Shown in pieces: positions 10,936 to 22,490 of a stretch of DNA of 64,000 nt. The translations under genes were made by a program, and so were the position numbers. Within the stretch, counting starts at the first letter, position 1, and each line of letters opens with the position of its first letter. The notes under the pieces are model-generated. The model had not been told where the DNA came from. It did no database searches and saw only the letters and a program-made list of their open reading frames with translations. Origin of the DNA: Oscarella lobularis (taxonomy: Eukaryota; Porifera; Homoscleromorpha; Homosclerophorida; Oscarellidae); assembly GCF_947507565.1 (NCBI RefSeq), contig NC_089192.1, forward strand, positions 1,736,001 to 1,800,000, read 5' to 3'.

Positions 10936-12547
10936 TCTTAGATACAAATGCATTACCCGTCTCGACATTTTTTAGCGACTATTACCAACGCAAACCAGCT
11001 TTCAGTGGTTCGAGGGCTTATTGACTGAAGTACTGAATCACTTGCGTCGTCGGTCATGCGAAGTGCTCCCGATGAAGTAAGTGAGTTATTCTGCAGAAAA
11101 ATATTCAATCAGACAGACACTCTCTGCTCGCCAGACTTTCATTCTGTTTTCCGAGACACGTCAGCGGACGCCCTCTCAAACTCTTCTCTTTTTGCTGTTC
11201 TCAGCGAAGTCTCGAACGCCGCTCCTGATGTATTCTCCGTCGTCCTAGCTGCAGCTGAGCTAAATTTATCCTGCCAAGATTTTGTGACGGAGCTCACCGA
11301 GAGAAGAGACGCTGAAAGAGAGAAGTTAGCTTTTGCTGCAGTTACATCAATAGCATGTCTTCTCTTTCACCGTAACCCTTTATGAATGCCTTTCATCAGA
11401 TCTGTTCGAGAATCATCAGCCAAATAAACTTCTTTTTTGAGACTTGCAAGATTTTGCATGAGTGTTTGTGCCAAAACGAATCGAAGACGTGTCAAACAGC
11501 TTTCCCGGAAATTTCAACCGCAAAGTGATGCAGTGGAAGGCGAGTGTCGTCAAATGTCTCCACAAAAGCGTATCACGTTTGCCGACGTACCACTTCGTTA
11601 GCGACAACCTAGATCTTATTTGTCACGTTCGTGACTTGAAACGCAAAAATGAGTCACTCCACTGCTTTCACCTTGCCACCGTAGAGGAGCGAGTGATTCC
11701 ACCCACTACTCTTTCTCCATTCATTCGAAAAGCGGAAATTCTGTCCATTGCTATGACGGATTTCCTTCCGTCATACGATTACCTTTCAAGTGTGCAAAAT
11801 GAATTTATAATCCTGTTGGCCCAACTTCTGACCACTCACGTACCTGAACTAGCGGTTCTTCGATTCGGTTCTTCAAATTAGGTAGTTCATTTCATTTCGA
11901 ACTTGAATTTTCCTCAGTCGCGTCCAACGCTTTGTCTTATGTTCCCTTGTGGCTCCTGGATCTCAATGAGAATAAGAAAGGAGACATGGAGAAAATAGTA
12001 GAAGTTGTGGACTCTTAGGTGCTTGATATCTTTTATCAGTGCATCTTGAAAACAAACTGATTTTGAAAGTTCGGTTTTTAGGCGATCTGCTGACTGCCGA
12101 ACGCTGTCGCTCTCTGCTCCACGCTTGCAGTGACTCTGACTTGTCGACTGATCGCCACGATTCGATCATCAGTCACGCGGAAGATTTTCACTGTTCGATA
12201 AACTTCGTTGATGCTATTTTTTGTAAATTACTTTTGTCCGTCTTTTGCCCTTATCGACTGTGGCACACTGTCAAATCTCAAGCTGCATCTAAAACGGACA
12301 AATATTACTCGAGACGCAAAACATAATCATCAAGCATCAATTAATTTTCTTGACAACGTAGCAGACGGATTCCTCTTAGCGGAAGCGCTAAATTCTTTTA
12401 AAGTGGCATCTCTCAGCGACATCAAACTTCCTGAATTTATAAACGAGGAAGACAGGGTGAAGCACTTTGGATGGTCGTTGAGCAAATAGTTGACGGATTC
12501 GTCTTCTCTTCCTTGGAGAATAGACTTGCCGCCTTTCTTACTTAAAA
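10936..12547 (+). pseudogene. DUF6589-type protein gene, 5' part (interrupted by element C)
   Basis: Several coding blocks match the DUF6589 family, an expanded protein family of unknown function in cnidarians, sponges and fungi. Seen: an N-terminal segment WFEGLLTEVLNHLRRRSCE (about 11010-11070); a block with SNSSLFAVLSEVSNAAPD (11056-11385); VSDNLDLICHVRDLKRKN plus SLHCFHLATVEERV (11462-11881); GDLLTAERCRSLL and SHAEDFHCSINFVDA (12079-12215); and GTLSNLKLHLKRTNITRDAK with FLDNVADGFLLAEAL (about 12256-12490). Order and spacing follow the family. The blocks are split by short introns and some stops. The gene is cut at 12547, where transposon C begins, and its C-terminal part resumes near 15099. 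Confidence 0.65.
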
Positions 12548-12628
12548 CATAGATAGAAGAGGAGGTGGTTAGGCAACTGCGGATCACGTAACCTTTCGCG
12601 GTGAAGCTAGGGTTGTTATAGCTTTGTA

Positions 12629-13574
12629 ATGGACGTCTTCCGTGAAGCAGTCGAATCGGCCGTGCACGAGAAGATCACGACGGTGGCCAACGACCGAACA
12701 AGACGCATAGCCGAAGAAGGAAGAGTAGTTCTCGCCGCTCCCGACGGCGTTCTTCGACAAGCGGCTGTGGGAATCGTTTCGGCCATCGAAGGATGCATCG
12801 AAAAGACGTCGTCCGTCCGTTCTCTGCTTAGACGACGCAAACATGCCATGAAGGCCTTCCGGAGCATCCGCTGCGCCTCTCTAATGACGGCTTGGGAGCG
12901 ATTGCACGGGGTCCTCAATATGGTTATGTCAGACCCAATTTTAGCGCAATCTGTCAAAGACAAAATATTCAATTGTCTGATCGTCGGTCTTGGTATCGGA
13001 CTATCGTAGGGAGAAGCGGCGTGTTCTGATGCTGGTCTCTCATTGGACGAAATGAACTCTTTGCGTCATGCTGCGGGATACATCCCTTTCAGGCTGCTGA
13101 AGCGCTATAGAGAGCGATCTCCTCAAGCCAGTAGCGCAATAATTGACTGCCTAGAGGGCATGCAGCTTGGCGAAGGCGACGTCGTTGACGAAGAACCGAG
13201 TGCCACTTGAGTGGGGAGAATTGACCGGGGAGGACTATTCAGGATCAACCAGGATACGTTCTCTTTTTTTCGTATCCTTGGAAGGGATTTTTCGGCAGCT
13301 CCACCTGGAATCTCACATTGTGACGAACGAACAAAGTGAAGACGAGTTTAGAAAGCTCGTTTTGGGGAGTGAGGAAATACAGCGGCATTGGGACGGACTT
13401 TCACAAAATATGGAAGACGAGACGGAGGCTTTGCAGCTGCTTGATGAAATAGTGGCAATGTGGATTGCAATGAGAGGATTTTCCAAAACGTCTGCACGGC
13501 TAGAACAATACAAGAAGGACAAGAGGAAAACCGTGAAGAAGAGCAAGGGCCTACGGAAGTCTTTACAACAGTGA
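12629..13574 (+). pseudogene. ORF2 accessory protein of P-like transposon, copy C (stops and frameshift)
   Basis: It begins MDVFREAVESAVHEK at 12629. Conserved motifs: DPILAQSVKDKIF, DEMNSLRHAAGYIPFRLLK, VGRIDRGGLFRINQD, IVAMWIAMRGFSKTSARLEQ and a Lys-rich tail. In-frame TAG at 13007-13009, TGA at 13208-13210 (where the other copies have Trp), and a frame change near 13275 disable it. It is the most degraded ORF2 copy, which fits the loss of the element's right end. Confidence 0.75.
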
Positions 13575-13645
13575 AGCAATGTCGCACTCTGGTTACTTAA
13601 TAAATGTGTTCCCCGGCCAGGCAGACTTGCATTCTCTTATCCAAG

Positions 13646-15090
13646 CTACTTTTCCCTCGAAGGTCGTCTGCGTTTAGGGAGAGGGCTGTCGTCAATCACT
13701 TCATCCTGGAATAGTCGGCGTCTTCTCGAACTGTTGCCTCTTGTAGGTAGCTGTGCCACGGACCGCTAATTCAGAGAAGGGTTAGGTTTACAAATGCACA
13801 GAGCTGCTAACAAAGCTAACCTGAAGCCTGATAGAGGAAGCATTAGTAAGAACTTCCTTCAGCGACGGATTGTCACACCTTCCTCCTTTCCCTCTCTGCT
13901 GTCCAAAATAGTTTCGGGTCCTGGCTTACATGCTCACTCAGGATGAAAGCATGTTCTCCTGGATCCGCCTCACGAAGTATAGCCCTCAACATTTCAACAA
14001 ACGATCTAACTAAAAAATAAAAAGACAGTTACTTCCAAATTTCAAATGATTTGCATAATTCATAATTGAACCTGTTATGCGCCATCCGGCAACCGTTTCT
14101 CTACTGAGAAACATGCGGCGTCTATCGTTTGCTGTCAGGTTTGGAATAGAATTGATGTAGTCCTCCCATTCTTTCAGATACCCAAGGAATTCATTTTCCA
14201 GCCACTAATTAAGAAATTCTCACTGGTTGATGGTTGATGCGAGTTTCTTACTGAGAAGCGATCGTCTTCTGCAGTAGTATATCCCCGCCTTTCCGGTTTC
14301 TTGTCGTACAAACTTCTGACGTTCATGCAGTCGAAGGCTTTTTCGAGCATCCGCGCACTGTTTCGCGAGCCCCGTCTACGCCGTACTGCTCCATACCGTT
14401 GGCAACAGACTGGCTGTGAACCTGTTTGAGGAGGTTGGAAACAAGAAATTTGAAATTATGCCTTATTTTCACCTGTGCAGCGAGATGAACTCGCATGCGG
14501 GAATAGTTGGTAAGCTCGACGTGCTCTAGCTTCAGGTTCTTGAGCATATAAAGGCCCGACGCTTGGACAGTCTTCTGACTCCAGTGATATAGGTCGACGA
14601 GATGCTTCCAGGAGATACATTGTCCGTGTAGCTATTAAAGCAAAATGCGATTGAGAACAGTAACATCGTTTATCAGATACCGTCATTGACCGAATGCGAC
14701 TTTTCGGGTATGAATGTGACAAACAGTTGCGAGTCGTTTTCAGCAAGTGTGGGACATCCGAGAAGAAGTAGATATAGCCAGGCTTATCACTGTACTGGTT
14801 CTGCGCTCGGTATGGTACGTCGCTGTCAGGATCTGCTGCTATTCCGGAAGAATTTCTGGTTGCACGACGCTCCATCGCCCGTCATCCCGACAACCGATAA
14901 TCCAGTAATTTCAACATTTCGCACAGCTTCCCAAAGGACTGACGACAGCACTTCCGAAGTAGCGCCCGTGGTAGCAAAGTGAGCGTACGGAAATCGCAGA
15001 GGTACACAACCCGCGGACCATGACTACCAGCACGTGGGTGGCGACGCTGGCAAAGAAATGGACTGAGACCGACTTTTTTCCGCCTGTGGA
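13646..15090 (-). pseudogene. P-element/THAP9-type transposase, copy C (5'-truncated)
   Basis: C-terminal two thirds only. Blocks from 15090 downwards: SVATHVLVVMVRG; VLWEAVRNVEITG with VVGMTGDGASCNQKFFR (catalytic Asp kept); FFSDVPHLLKTTRNCLSHS; LKLEHVELTNYSRMRVHLA; VANGMEQYGVDGARETVRG; and the C-terminal block QDP..NYFGQQRGKGG with a frameshift. A final exon follows a short intron and ends SPLPKRRRPSREK (stop at 13646-13648). The basic tail is shared with copies A, B and D and may be a nuclear localisation signal. Confidence 0.75.
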
Positions 15091-15098
15091 AAGTAAGA

Positions 15099-15438
15099 AT
15101 GTTATATTTTAAGGCATTCTACAAAAACAAATATGCTCTACGATATCAGGCAGACCAGTATGCCCTACTCAGCCCCGTCGACGCGCATCGGCAACAGTGG
15201 AACTGCTATTTTAATACACACGGTGGTTGGCGAAAAAACATCCCTTTAGACTTAATGCTTGAACATAAAAGAAAACAATTACCTCAAAGACGCTCTACGT
15301 CACCAACGACGTAACGTCAAGTTTGAGTCAGCCAGAATTGCAAGTCTTGCTGGAGTCAAAATCCAGAAAGTTCTTTACAATATTGACGCCGAAACATCAA
15401 TTCTAAAGAAGTCGGGAAAGCACAAAGACGTTGAATGA
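15099..15438 (+). pseudogene. DUF6589-type protein gene, 3' part
   Basis: Continues the gene that stops at 12547. Seen: KAFYKNKYALRYQADQYALL, then FNTHGGWRKNIPLDLMLEHK, typical of the DUF6589 C-terminal half. After a frame change near 15275 it reads LKDALRHQRRNVKFESAR and VLYNIDAETSILKKSGKH, with a stop at 15436-15438. Element C separates the two halves and some intervening sequence seems lost. Confidence 0.65.
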
Positions 15439-15620
15439 TCTGGACATATCAGAAAAGTAACTGACATAGCTTTCCAATATCGTCTACTAGTGCACCATTC
15501 AGGCCGAAAAATTTTTTCTTTCCCAGTGTACATAAGTCCTTTGTCATTGCTGCAAAAACATAATTTGCTAAACTGGATTGCGAAGCAGATATCACGATAA
15601 GTACGAAAATAAATAAAGAT
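15439..15620. other. Spacer between DUF6589 and RecQ fragments
   Basis: Mostly A/T-rich. I see no convincing coding signal. Confidence 0.35.
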
Positions 15621-15621
15621 T

Positions 15622-16458
15622 TCCAATTGCAATCTCACAGCTACGGGACCGCGCAAATTAAGAGCTACATTAATTCTGCAAGTGGGCATGCTAGCGTGCA
15701 AGCAGATAATCTCTAGTCCAGACAGGCAAAATGTCAGGACTGTCATTCGCCGAGTCGATGGCGATATAGAGCAAGTTATTGCGCCTTTGATCGACGCTCT
15801 TCAAGCAAAACGACACATCTACCCAAGAATAGTTGTCTATTGCAAATCTACCAATACATGTTCCTCGCTGTTTACTTTATTTGAATCTCGATTGGGCGCT
15901 CATGGCGGATATCATGAAGACAAAAGCGAGCGTATAGTAGAGAACCGTCCTTTTGTTATTTTCCATTCAACCTCGGCTGAAGCAACAAAAGCAAACATTC
16001 TTCTATCTCTCAAGAACGCCGATGGCGCCATTAGAGTTATATTTGCGACTACTGCTCTGGAACTAGGAGTCGACATTAAGAGACTGTACACTGTAATTCG
16101 CTACGGTCCTTCCTGCTCTATCGAACAAGAATTAGGAAGTTCCGGGCGGGGCTGAAAGCCCAGTGTTTCTATACTATTGTGGAATAGATCTTTGGGAAGG
16201 CATATAGGCTCCGAAATGGACCAGTTTCTCTTGCAGTCATCTCAGCAATGCCATCGCAAATTGATGTTGGCTCACTTTCTTGAAAAGAATGTTGCTGTGA
16301 GCAAAGTGTGCGGCACGCACGACTGGTGCAATATTTGCGCTGCAGATTGCATCTGTGGTGACTGTCCTTTGTATTGGGGCACGAGTATTGTAAATGTCTG
16401 CTCTCTAGTACACGATGACGTGGCTATGGCTGGACCGCATCGAAGAAAGAAGTACTAG
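15622..16458 (+). pseudogene. RecQ-like DNA helicase, C-terminal half
   Basis: Superfamily 2 helicase fragment of the RecQ type. It opens with a motif III-like LTATGPRKLRAT, then SPDRQNVR and IYPRIVVYCKSTNTC (start of the helicase C domain). Next come FVIFHSTSA and AIRVIFATTALELGVDIK, then IEQELGSSGRG with a TGA at 16153-16155. In the same frame follows a RecQ zinc-binding-like stretch: SSQQCHRKLMLAHFLEKN and HDWCNICAADCICGDC. The N-terminal ATPase half with Walker A and B is absent. It lies on the same strand just after the DUF6589 gene, so the two may have moved together. Confidence 0.75.
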
Positions 16459-16665
16459 TATCCGAGCAGCGTTAGTATATGTCTTTGAAATTGAAGGACA
16501 TGAAAGCATTCAGTTTGTCACAAGATGTCATTCATCAATTAGTGGAGAATGCCCAGAACTTCTACCATCCGCGTGACATCTTTAGTCGATATACCACGTA
16601 ATGCATGCATTGACTCCATTTTTAGTCTACTAACACGCGTTCTGAAGCACACTCACATTTGAGTA
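16459..16665. other. Spacer before Tigger element
   Basis: No coding signal. Ends with a TA at 16664-16665 that flanks the Tigger terminal repeat. Confidence 0.4.
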
Positions 16666-18282
16666 CAGTTGAACCCCGCTTAGTGACCACCTCAGTTGAC
16701 CGACCACCCCGTCACAATAACCACATTTAAGTAAAACGGAATTTTTCATGCGTTTATTAGTACATTTCTAACCCGCATAAGAGAGCCGTTAACCTCACTT
16801 CAGCGACTACCTCGCATCGTGTCTCAGTTGTGCGCAGCCTCTGTTTACTCGCTCGTGCAGCTGCCACTTACCCGTTGCATCATGACTAAGCATAAACGAA
16901 CATCCCTTACACTGGAAGATCGAGTGAAAATGCTTCGCGAAAGCGAGAATAAGAGACAAAGACAGCTTGCAGTGATGTTTGGGAAAGCAAATCGCAGATT
17001 CATCAGGATGTGAAGCAAAAGGCTTTATATTATCGGAATGCTTTGTACAAAATTTAGTCTCAAACGTACGAATACAAAAAAATTAAAAGGTACTAATAAA
17101 AGTGGGTACTTCTCTTCGAGTGGGTACTTTTAATCGGTCGAGTGGTAGTAAACGTAAATTTAAAAGGGTAAATGTAATTGAAGGGTACTTAATATCCCTA
17201 CTTTACGGTGTTGAACAAATACAAGCGAAACAGTAATTTAAAGGGGAAGAAACTTTGAGTCGGGAGCGAATATGAAGACATCGACGAGGTAATCTTTCGC
17301 TGGTTTGAGCGAGCGCGCGGTAGCGGAACGCCTATTAGTGGGCCAATGATTCAATGTCAAGAAAAAGAATTCGCTAAAAATTTAGACAAAGGCAAATTTA
17401 AAACATCTAACGGCTGGCTAGCACGCTTCAAGAACCGTCGCAACATAGGCTCTAAAATTCTTTCAGGAGAGCGAGGAAGCGTAGATGAACTGATCGTGGA
17501 TGATTGGATTGGGCACCATCCAGCCATATTTGAAAATTATGACAAGAAAAATATCTACAACGTGGACGAGACTGCCTTGTTTTTCGGCGACCTACCAGAA
17601 AAAACTTTGGCAGTAAGGGGGACTGACAGTGCTGGGGGAAGAAGTCGAAAGAGAGACTTACCGTCGCTCTCTGCGTGAACCTTCTTGGTGACTTCGAGAC
17701 GCCATTAGTTATCGGCCATTCAAAGAAACCCCGCTGCTTTAAAAAAGTTCCACTTCATCGACTGCCTGCCACATGGAAGTCAAACAAAAAAGCTTGGAGT
17801 ACAGGAGAAATTTTCAGCGTTTGGATCAAACGATTCAATCAAGAAATGTTTTATGAGAATCGACGTGTTATTCTCTTTCTAGACAACGCGTCGCCTCACA
17901 AAAGTGGTGATTTGCAATTTCACACGTGAAAATGAAGTTTTTCTTTGCTAAAACAACGTCAGTCTTACAACCGATAGACTAAGACTAAGGCATTATCCAG
18001 AACATGAACTGTCACTATCGTTCTAAAATGCTTCAGGCTGTCCTCTGCAAGATGGAGTCGTTACTTGCGTCATCCGAAATAGCAAAATCGTTCACCGTTC
18101 TTGATGCATGTCTGTAGATAAAATTTTCAGTTTTGGCTATTAAAGCAGCTACTGTACGAAAGTGCTTCAGAAAAGCCGATTTCGATAAGCAGCGGGAAGA
18201 AATTTCAGACAATGAATCATCAGAGAACGGTGACGAACAGGTTTTACAGCAGCACATAACTAGTCTTGGCCTTCCAAACTAA
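16666..18282 (+). mobile_element. pogo/Tigger-type transposon with broken transposase
   Basis: The left end starts CAGTTGAACCCCGCTTAG after a TA dinucleotide. Transposase pieces in order: MTKHKRTSLTLEDRVKMLRE (16882 on; CENP-B/Psq-type helix-turn-helix); VIFRWFERARGSGTPISGPM and KTSNGWLARFKNR (17290-17440; CENPB-type DNA-binding domain); KKNIYNVDETALFFGDLPEK (first DDE Asp); after a frameshift near 17640, CVNLLGDFETPLVIGHSKKP and VILFLDNASPHK (second Asp); then a C-terminal piece FTVLDACL and AATVRKCFRKADF ending near 18281. At least two frame changes and a stop make it non-functional. I could not find the right terminal repeat, so the end is set at the coding stop. Confidence 0.72.
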
Positions 18283-19737
18283 CGCTAACCAATGCACTCA
18301 GGAAATTTAGGTCCTTAAACAAACAATTCTTTTCTGTCGTCATGCATAATACACAATAGAGACGCAAATAGCAGAGGTTTTCAACCATGGCTGATATTCC
18401 CGGTCTCACTTCTCATTGTCGGTTTGAACAGGAACTTCCTTTAGCAGCAAGAGATTTGCATTTCGTCACTTTACCCACACTGGAAATCATAACACCAAAA
18501 GAGAACACGTCACTTTCAACGTTTTTCCAAAGGCAAGTGACCAATCACGAATGGGGGCTACGTTTCCCAGCTTCCAAATGTGGTCACACAAAGAGACCGA
18601 GGTCGCAAACGCAAGTGCCATGTGACCATCGCGTTACCGTGGCCGTTACGTTGCTTGCTCAGATTTCTTCGACTTGGGATGTCAATTTTTCAGCGTACGC
18701 CGCATGTTTCTTTCTCTTTTCGCCTTTCTTTCGTGTTCGATTTCCGGCGTTGGCATCATGAGCGACACAATGCCGCAAAAGAATAGAGGGCTTCGTGACA
18801 ACGGCGCTGATGATGTTCTTTCGCTATGGCCATGGCGATCGCTTTCTTCTCGTCCCTTATCTCTTCTTTCCTAGTCGTGAGGTTGCCAGTAATCAAGTTT
18901 CGGAGCCCAGGACCTATATCTAGACACGCCTACAACAAAATGTTCCAACTACCTGAGAGCCCTTTCCTGCTTTTCGATTGAGCGCCTGACAAAGCCTCTT
19001 TGTCGCTTTTCTAACGGCTGCCATGTTGTTCTAGTATACGGGTGAAAATACATTAAGTCTGCTTCCTTCTGGCGAGGTTTCTTGCTCTTCTCTTACACTT
19101 TAAAACGTGTAAAAAATAATAATCTTCCAAATTGTACTAATTTTTTGGTCTTACTGCTCAAAGAATTAGAACGTACTAGAAAATATTTATTTAAACTTTT
19201 TTGCCTTTACTTTTCTCCTCTTCATCTCAGTTTTAGGTTCTTTCGGGTCTATTTCAAATTAAATACAACGGTTTTCAAACTAATTACAACATTTTACCGT
19301 ACTTTGACCAATAGTGCAAGTTCTGCTTGTCCAAGGGCAGAGCTTGCACTTACTCGAGAAATATTATCCTAAACCATTTTAAGGATAGAACGGTCAGTCC
19401 ATGTTCTCTAACTTTTGCTGCCTTGTAATATATTGATTGTATTGGAGGACGTCAAGCAAAGACATAGTTTACAATTGATGAAAGGAAATGGTTGTTTTCG
19501 TGGTTCAATGCTTGTGAAATTTGTTTTTACTGGCGTTATGTTCTTTTCTGTTTTGAGTTGACGTTTGTTTGAGAGTTTGGTAAGCACTAGTTTTGGGCAG
19601 AATGTTATTTCATATTTATAGGCAAATATAGTTGGATTTGAGAAGAGGCTAATAAGGGTTAGCGTCTTGCAAGCATTCCCTGAACCTTTTGAGAAATGGC
19701 GGAAACATGGGTTGCATGTAGTGACCAAAATTAGAGG
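18283..19737. other. Non-coding region
   Basis: About 1.45 kb without a supported gene. A 124-codon open frame at 18387 has biased composition and no motif. The rest is A/T-rich. Confidence 0.4.
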
Positions 19738-19739
19738 TA

Positions 19740-20272
19740 CAGTAAAACCTGTGTGCAACGACCACTTACCGTTCCCCATAAAGTGGTCATTGTAGACAGG
19801 TGGTCACTATACACGGGCGTAACGTCTGAGAGAGAATAAATATTTACTAAATAGAGTCGATAAAAAGGGCTTGCCGCAGCTGCGAACCACTTTACTTTTC
19901 TTGAACGCTTTCGCTCTTGCTAAGATACTTATTCTTGAGTCTGAAACTTTAAAATGACGTAGTGACTTTTTAATTTCATCTTTTCGCGGTGTTACATAGG
20001 CAAACGTAGCTCAACCTTACGAGTAAAAAGCGTATAATCTTTTGACTGCAAGAGGTGTTTAATTGTGGCTCCTGTCCCTAACTAAACTATGGCGGTCGTT
20101 GGACGCAGGTTAAGATATATCAAGCATGCTCTTCGTTCCAAAAGAAAATGGTCGCTTGTCGCGTTAGACATATAAAGGATACTTCACACTAGAAACAGTC
20201 CGTGCCAAGAAAGGTGGTTGTAGTAGGAAGGTGGTCGCTATACAGAGGTTGTCGCTAACACTGCTTTTACGG
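19740..20272. mobile_element. Tigger-type MITE, 533 bp
   Basis: Flanked by TA on both sides (19738-19739, 20273-20274). The left end reads CAGTAAAACCTGTGTGCAAC; the right end, read inward, CCGTAAAAGCAGTGTTAGCG. Subterminal GACCAC and GGTGGTC motifs match those at the Tigger end at 16666. There is no coding region, so this is a non-autonomous element probably moved by a Tigger transposase. Confidence 0.7.
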
Positions 20273-20274
20273 TA

Positions 20275-22406
20275 TATTTTCCTTTGTTTTTCAATTTCTG
20301 GATTGACTAAATATTTTGCTACGCATTTCTTGACGGTTTCAGATTTTCCATTGAACAGAGAAGGCGTTTTATATGTACCCGTTCGAGTAGTCTTTCTGTA
20401 TGCTGTCTATTGGTCTATTTATTCGAAGGTGTTCTAAGGAATCTGGGTAATTCTTCTTTGATAATAGCTTTTTACAATTTTTGAATGAGAATGTTCATAT
20501 TTTAGACAGGAAAATTGGTTCCTAGTTTTGAAATACGTCTTTATGTCCAGAATAATCTGTTCGCATCTTTCCCCTTTTAAGACTGACGTAAAGTGGAATA
20601 TTGCCCCTGATTAGCTGATTTTAATGGTGAATTGAATGCTTTTGTCAAAACTGTTCAGCTGTGACAGGAAATCATTCACTTCTTCTTTTGTACGTGTTCA
20701 GATCATGAATATGTCATCTATGTATTGCTTACCATAAATGCGGTTTTCGGTTATGAGTGCATGATTTGTTGTTCAAATCTGCCCATAGAACAATGCAGCT
20801 CAGGTTTCTAATTAATTGTCGTTATATCTCCTGGGTTTCCATTCTCTCTTTGTTGTTTGTAGCTGGCCTCCTCGTCTTTAGACAATGTCTCTTCTACTTA
20901 TAGACAATGCAATCAAGTTCTAACCTTTGTTTAATCTTTTTGGCTCTTTTCTGGCGTCATCGTTTATAAAAAGTCTATACCAATTTTTAGAAAATGCAAC
21001 TCCAGATTCTTGGCTCTTACTTTTATAGTGAAAACAATTTTCTACAATCCGTTTTTACACCCGTTCCTTAAGTAAGTTTAAACATATTTTTGAATCACAT
21101 TAAGAAGCTATGGCCCGACAGGGTCATTTTTCAAAACAAGTTAGAAGTGACAAGTGACAAGTGAAAAGTGAAAAGTGCTTCTCTCCCGTAAGGAACCTTC
21201 TACAATGCTCTTCTTTCAGCGCGCTTTACGATTATAATTTCTTTTCAATACATGCATAAAGGTTTACATTCCTCCTTCATCTTTAGCATTTATACTTTGG
21301 TACTCGCAGATAACGTTGAGAGATACATAACACAATTCATTGCTACATATTTCACTTTGGCAAGAAATATTCAGTCAAATTAAGCTGCTTGAAGTATCTT
21401 CATGGAATTCTGCTAAGACTGCTTTCTTGTTGCAGACGGGGTTGAGTCTATCTTTCTTCAGACTTTCCACACTGAAGCGTTTTCTCCGCAGTGTGCAAAT
21501 GCAACGCCGACAAAGACCTAGGGCTCCTTTTCATTTTATTTTTTGTTTAGCTTGGATAAGATTAGGAATTTTAGGAGTTACATTGACACATGATTAACAA
21601 AGCAGCTTTATGGCCTTCTGTTAGTGATTAGATCTGCCTTTAGCGCAAATTAATTGAACACAATTTCTGCGCCGGTTACAGGCACGTGTGGATTAGCGTC
21701 CAAACAAATTGCGTTCAGTATATTAAAAAGTCTTTTATAAATGTTATTATTCTACTAAATATCTGGTGTTTTGTTTGGGGTACGATATGTAGCACTGTTC
21801 AAAAATTCATTGCAATTGGATAATCCGAAGGGGTGGCAATGCAAAAAAAGCACACTTTTATTCGCATACAATATTTATGTTCTGTAAAAATAAGTTGCTG
21901 TATGGCCTTCTTAAAGACATTACAATAATTGCGCGGGGACCAAATTTTACTTGACACGTCGGCGACTACGACAAATTGAAGCGATATGGCTTCCCATATT
22001 CACGGATGCATTGAAAACTAAGTGTACCACTACTAAAGCCATTCATCGTTTTTTACCTCTTTCTATTATGGTTACAATTCGTTGGCAGAAGACATAATCC
22101 TCTACATATTGCTTAATTGTTTCTCAGCTTTCAAATTACGTAACCGAACCAACAGTCGCCGTTGATAGCGTCCCAATTCAACACGAACTTTCTTTTTACT
22201 ATTGTCCAAAGGATGTATAAGCCATATATAACGATTAACAAAATTTAGCTTGCTTTTCCCACTAAAACGTTTATACCAAAGAGATAAACGCTCAAAAACT
22301 GCAATTTTAGACACAAATTTGGGACCTGGGGATGATCCCGCGCTAGTGTCCGTGGAAAATAACGAGAGCTGCGACGAGACGTGCCCGTTCATTTGTCGCC
22401 GAGTCG
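20275..22406. other. A/T-rich non-coding region
   Basis: About 2.1 kb with no supported gene. It contains a small tandem repeat of AAGTGAC/AAGTGAA heptamers (21145-21178). I see nothing else. Confidence 0.45.
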
Positions 22407-22490
22407 TTCTCACCATAGACAGAAGAGAAAGGGGATTGGGAACTCCCGGTGTCACGTTATTTCTTTGTTAGACCTGCACGGTACATGCAA

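Larger units (their letters stand above)
12548..15095. mobile_element. P-element-like transposon, copy C (right end lost), inserted in DUF6589 gene
   Basis: The left terminal repeat begins CATAGATAGAAGAGGAGG at 12548 and includes ATCACGTAA. ORF2 (+) and transposase (-) converge with about 71 bp between stops. The transposase lacks its N-terminal third, and no matching right terminal repeat or copy of the flanking CTTAAAA is found near 15090. The breakpoint, about 15085-15105, is inferred from where transposase coding stops and DUF6589 coding restarts. Insertion was probably followed by a deletion that removed the right end. Confidence 0.75.

Noticed and set aside
12541-15110. 7-bp target duplication for copy C
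   Set aside because: The left flank CTTAAAA has no direct copy near the right breakpoint.
18387-18761. Protein-coding gene (124 codons)
   Set aside because: No motif, no splice context and inconsistent composition; likely chance.
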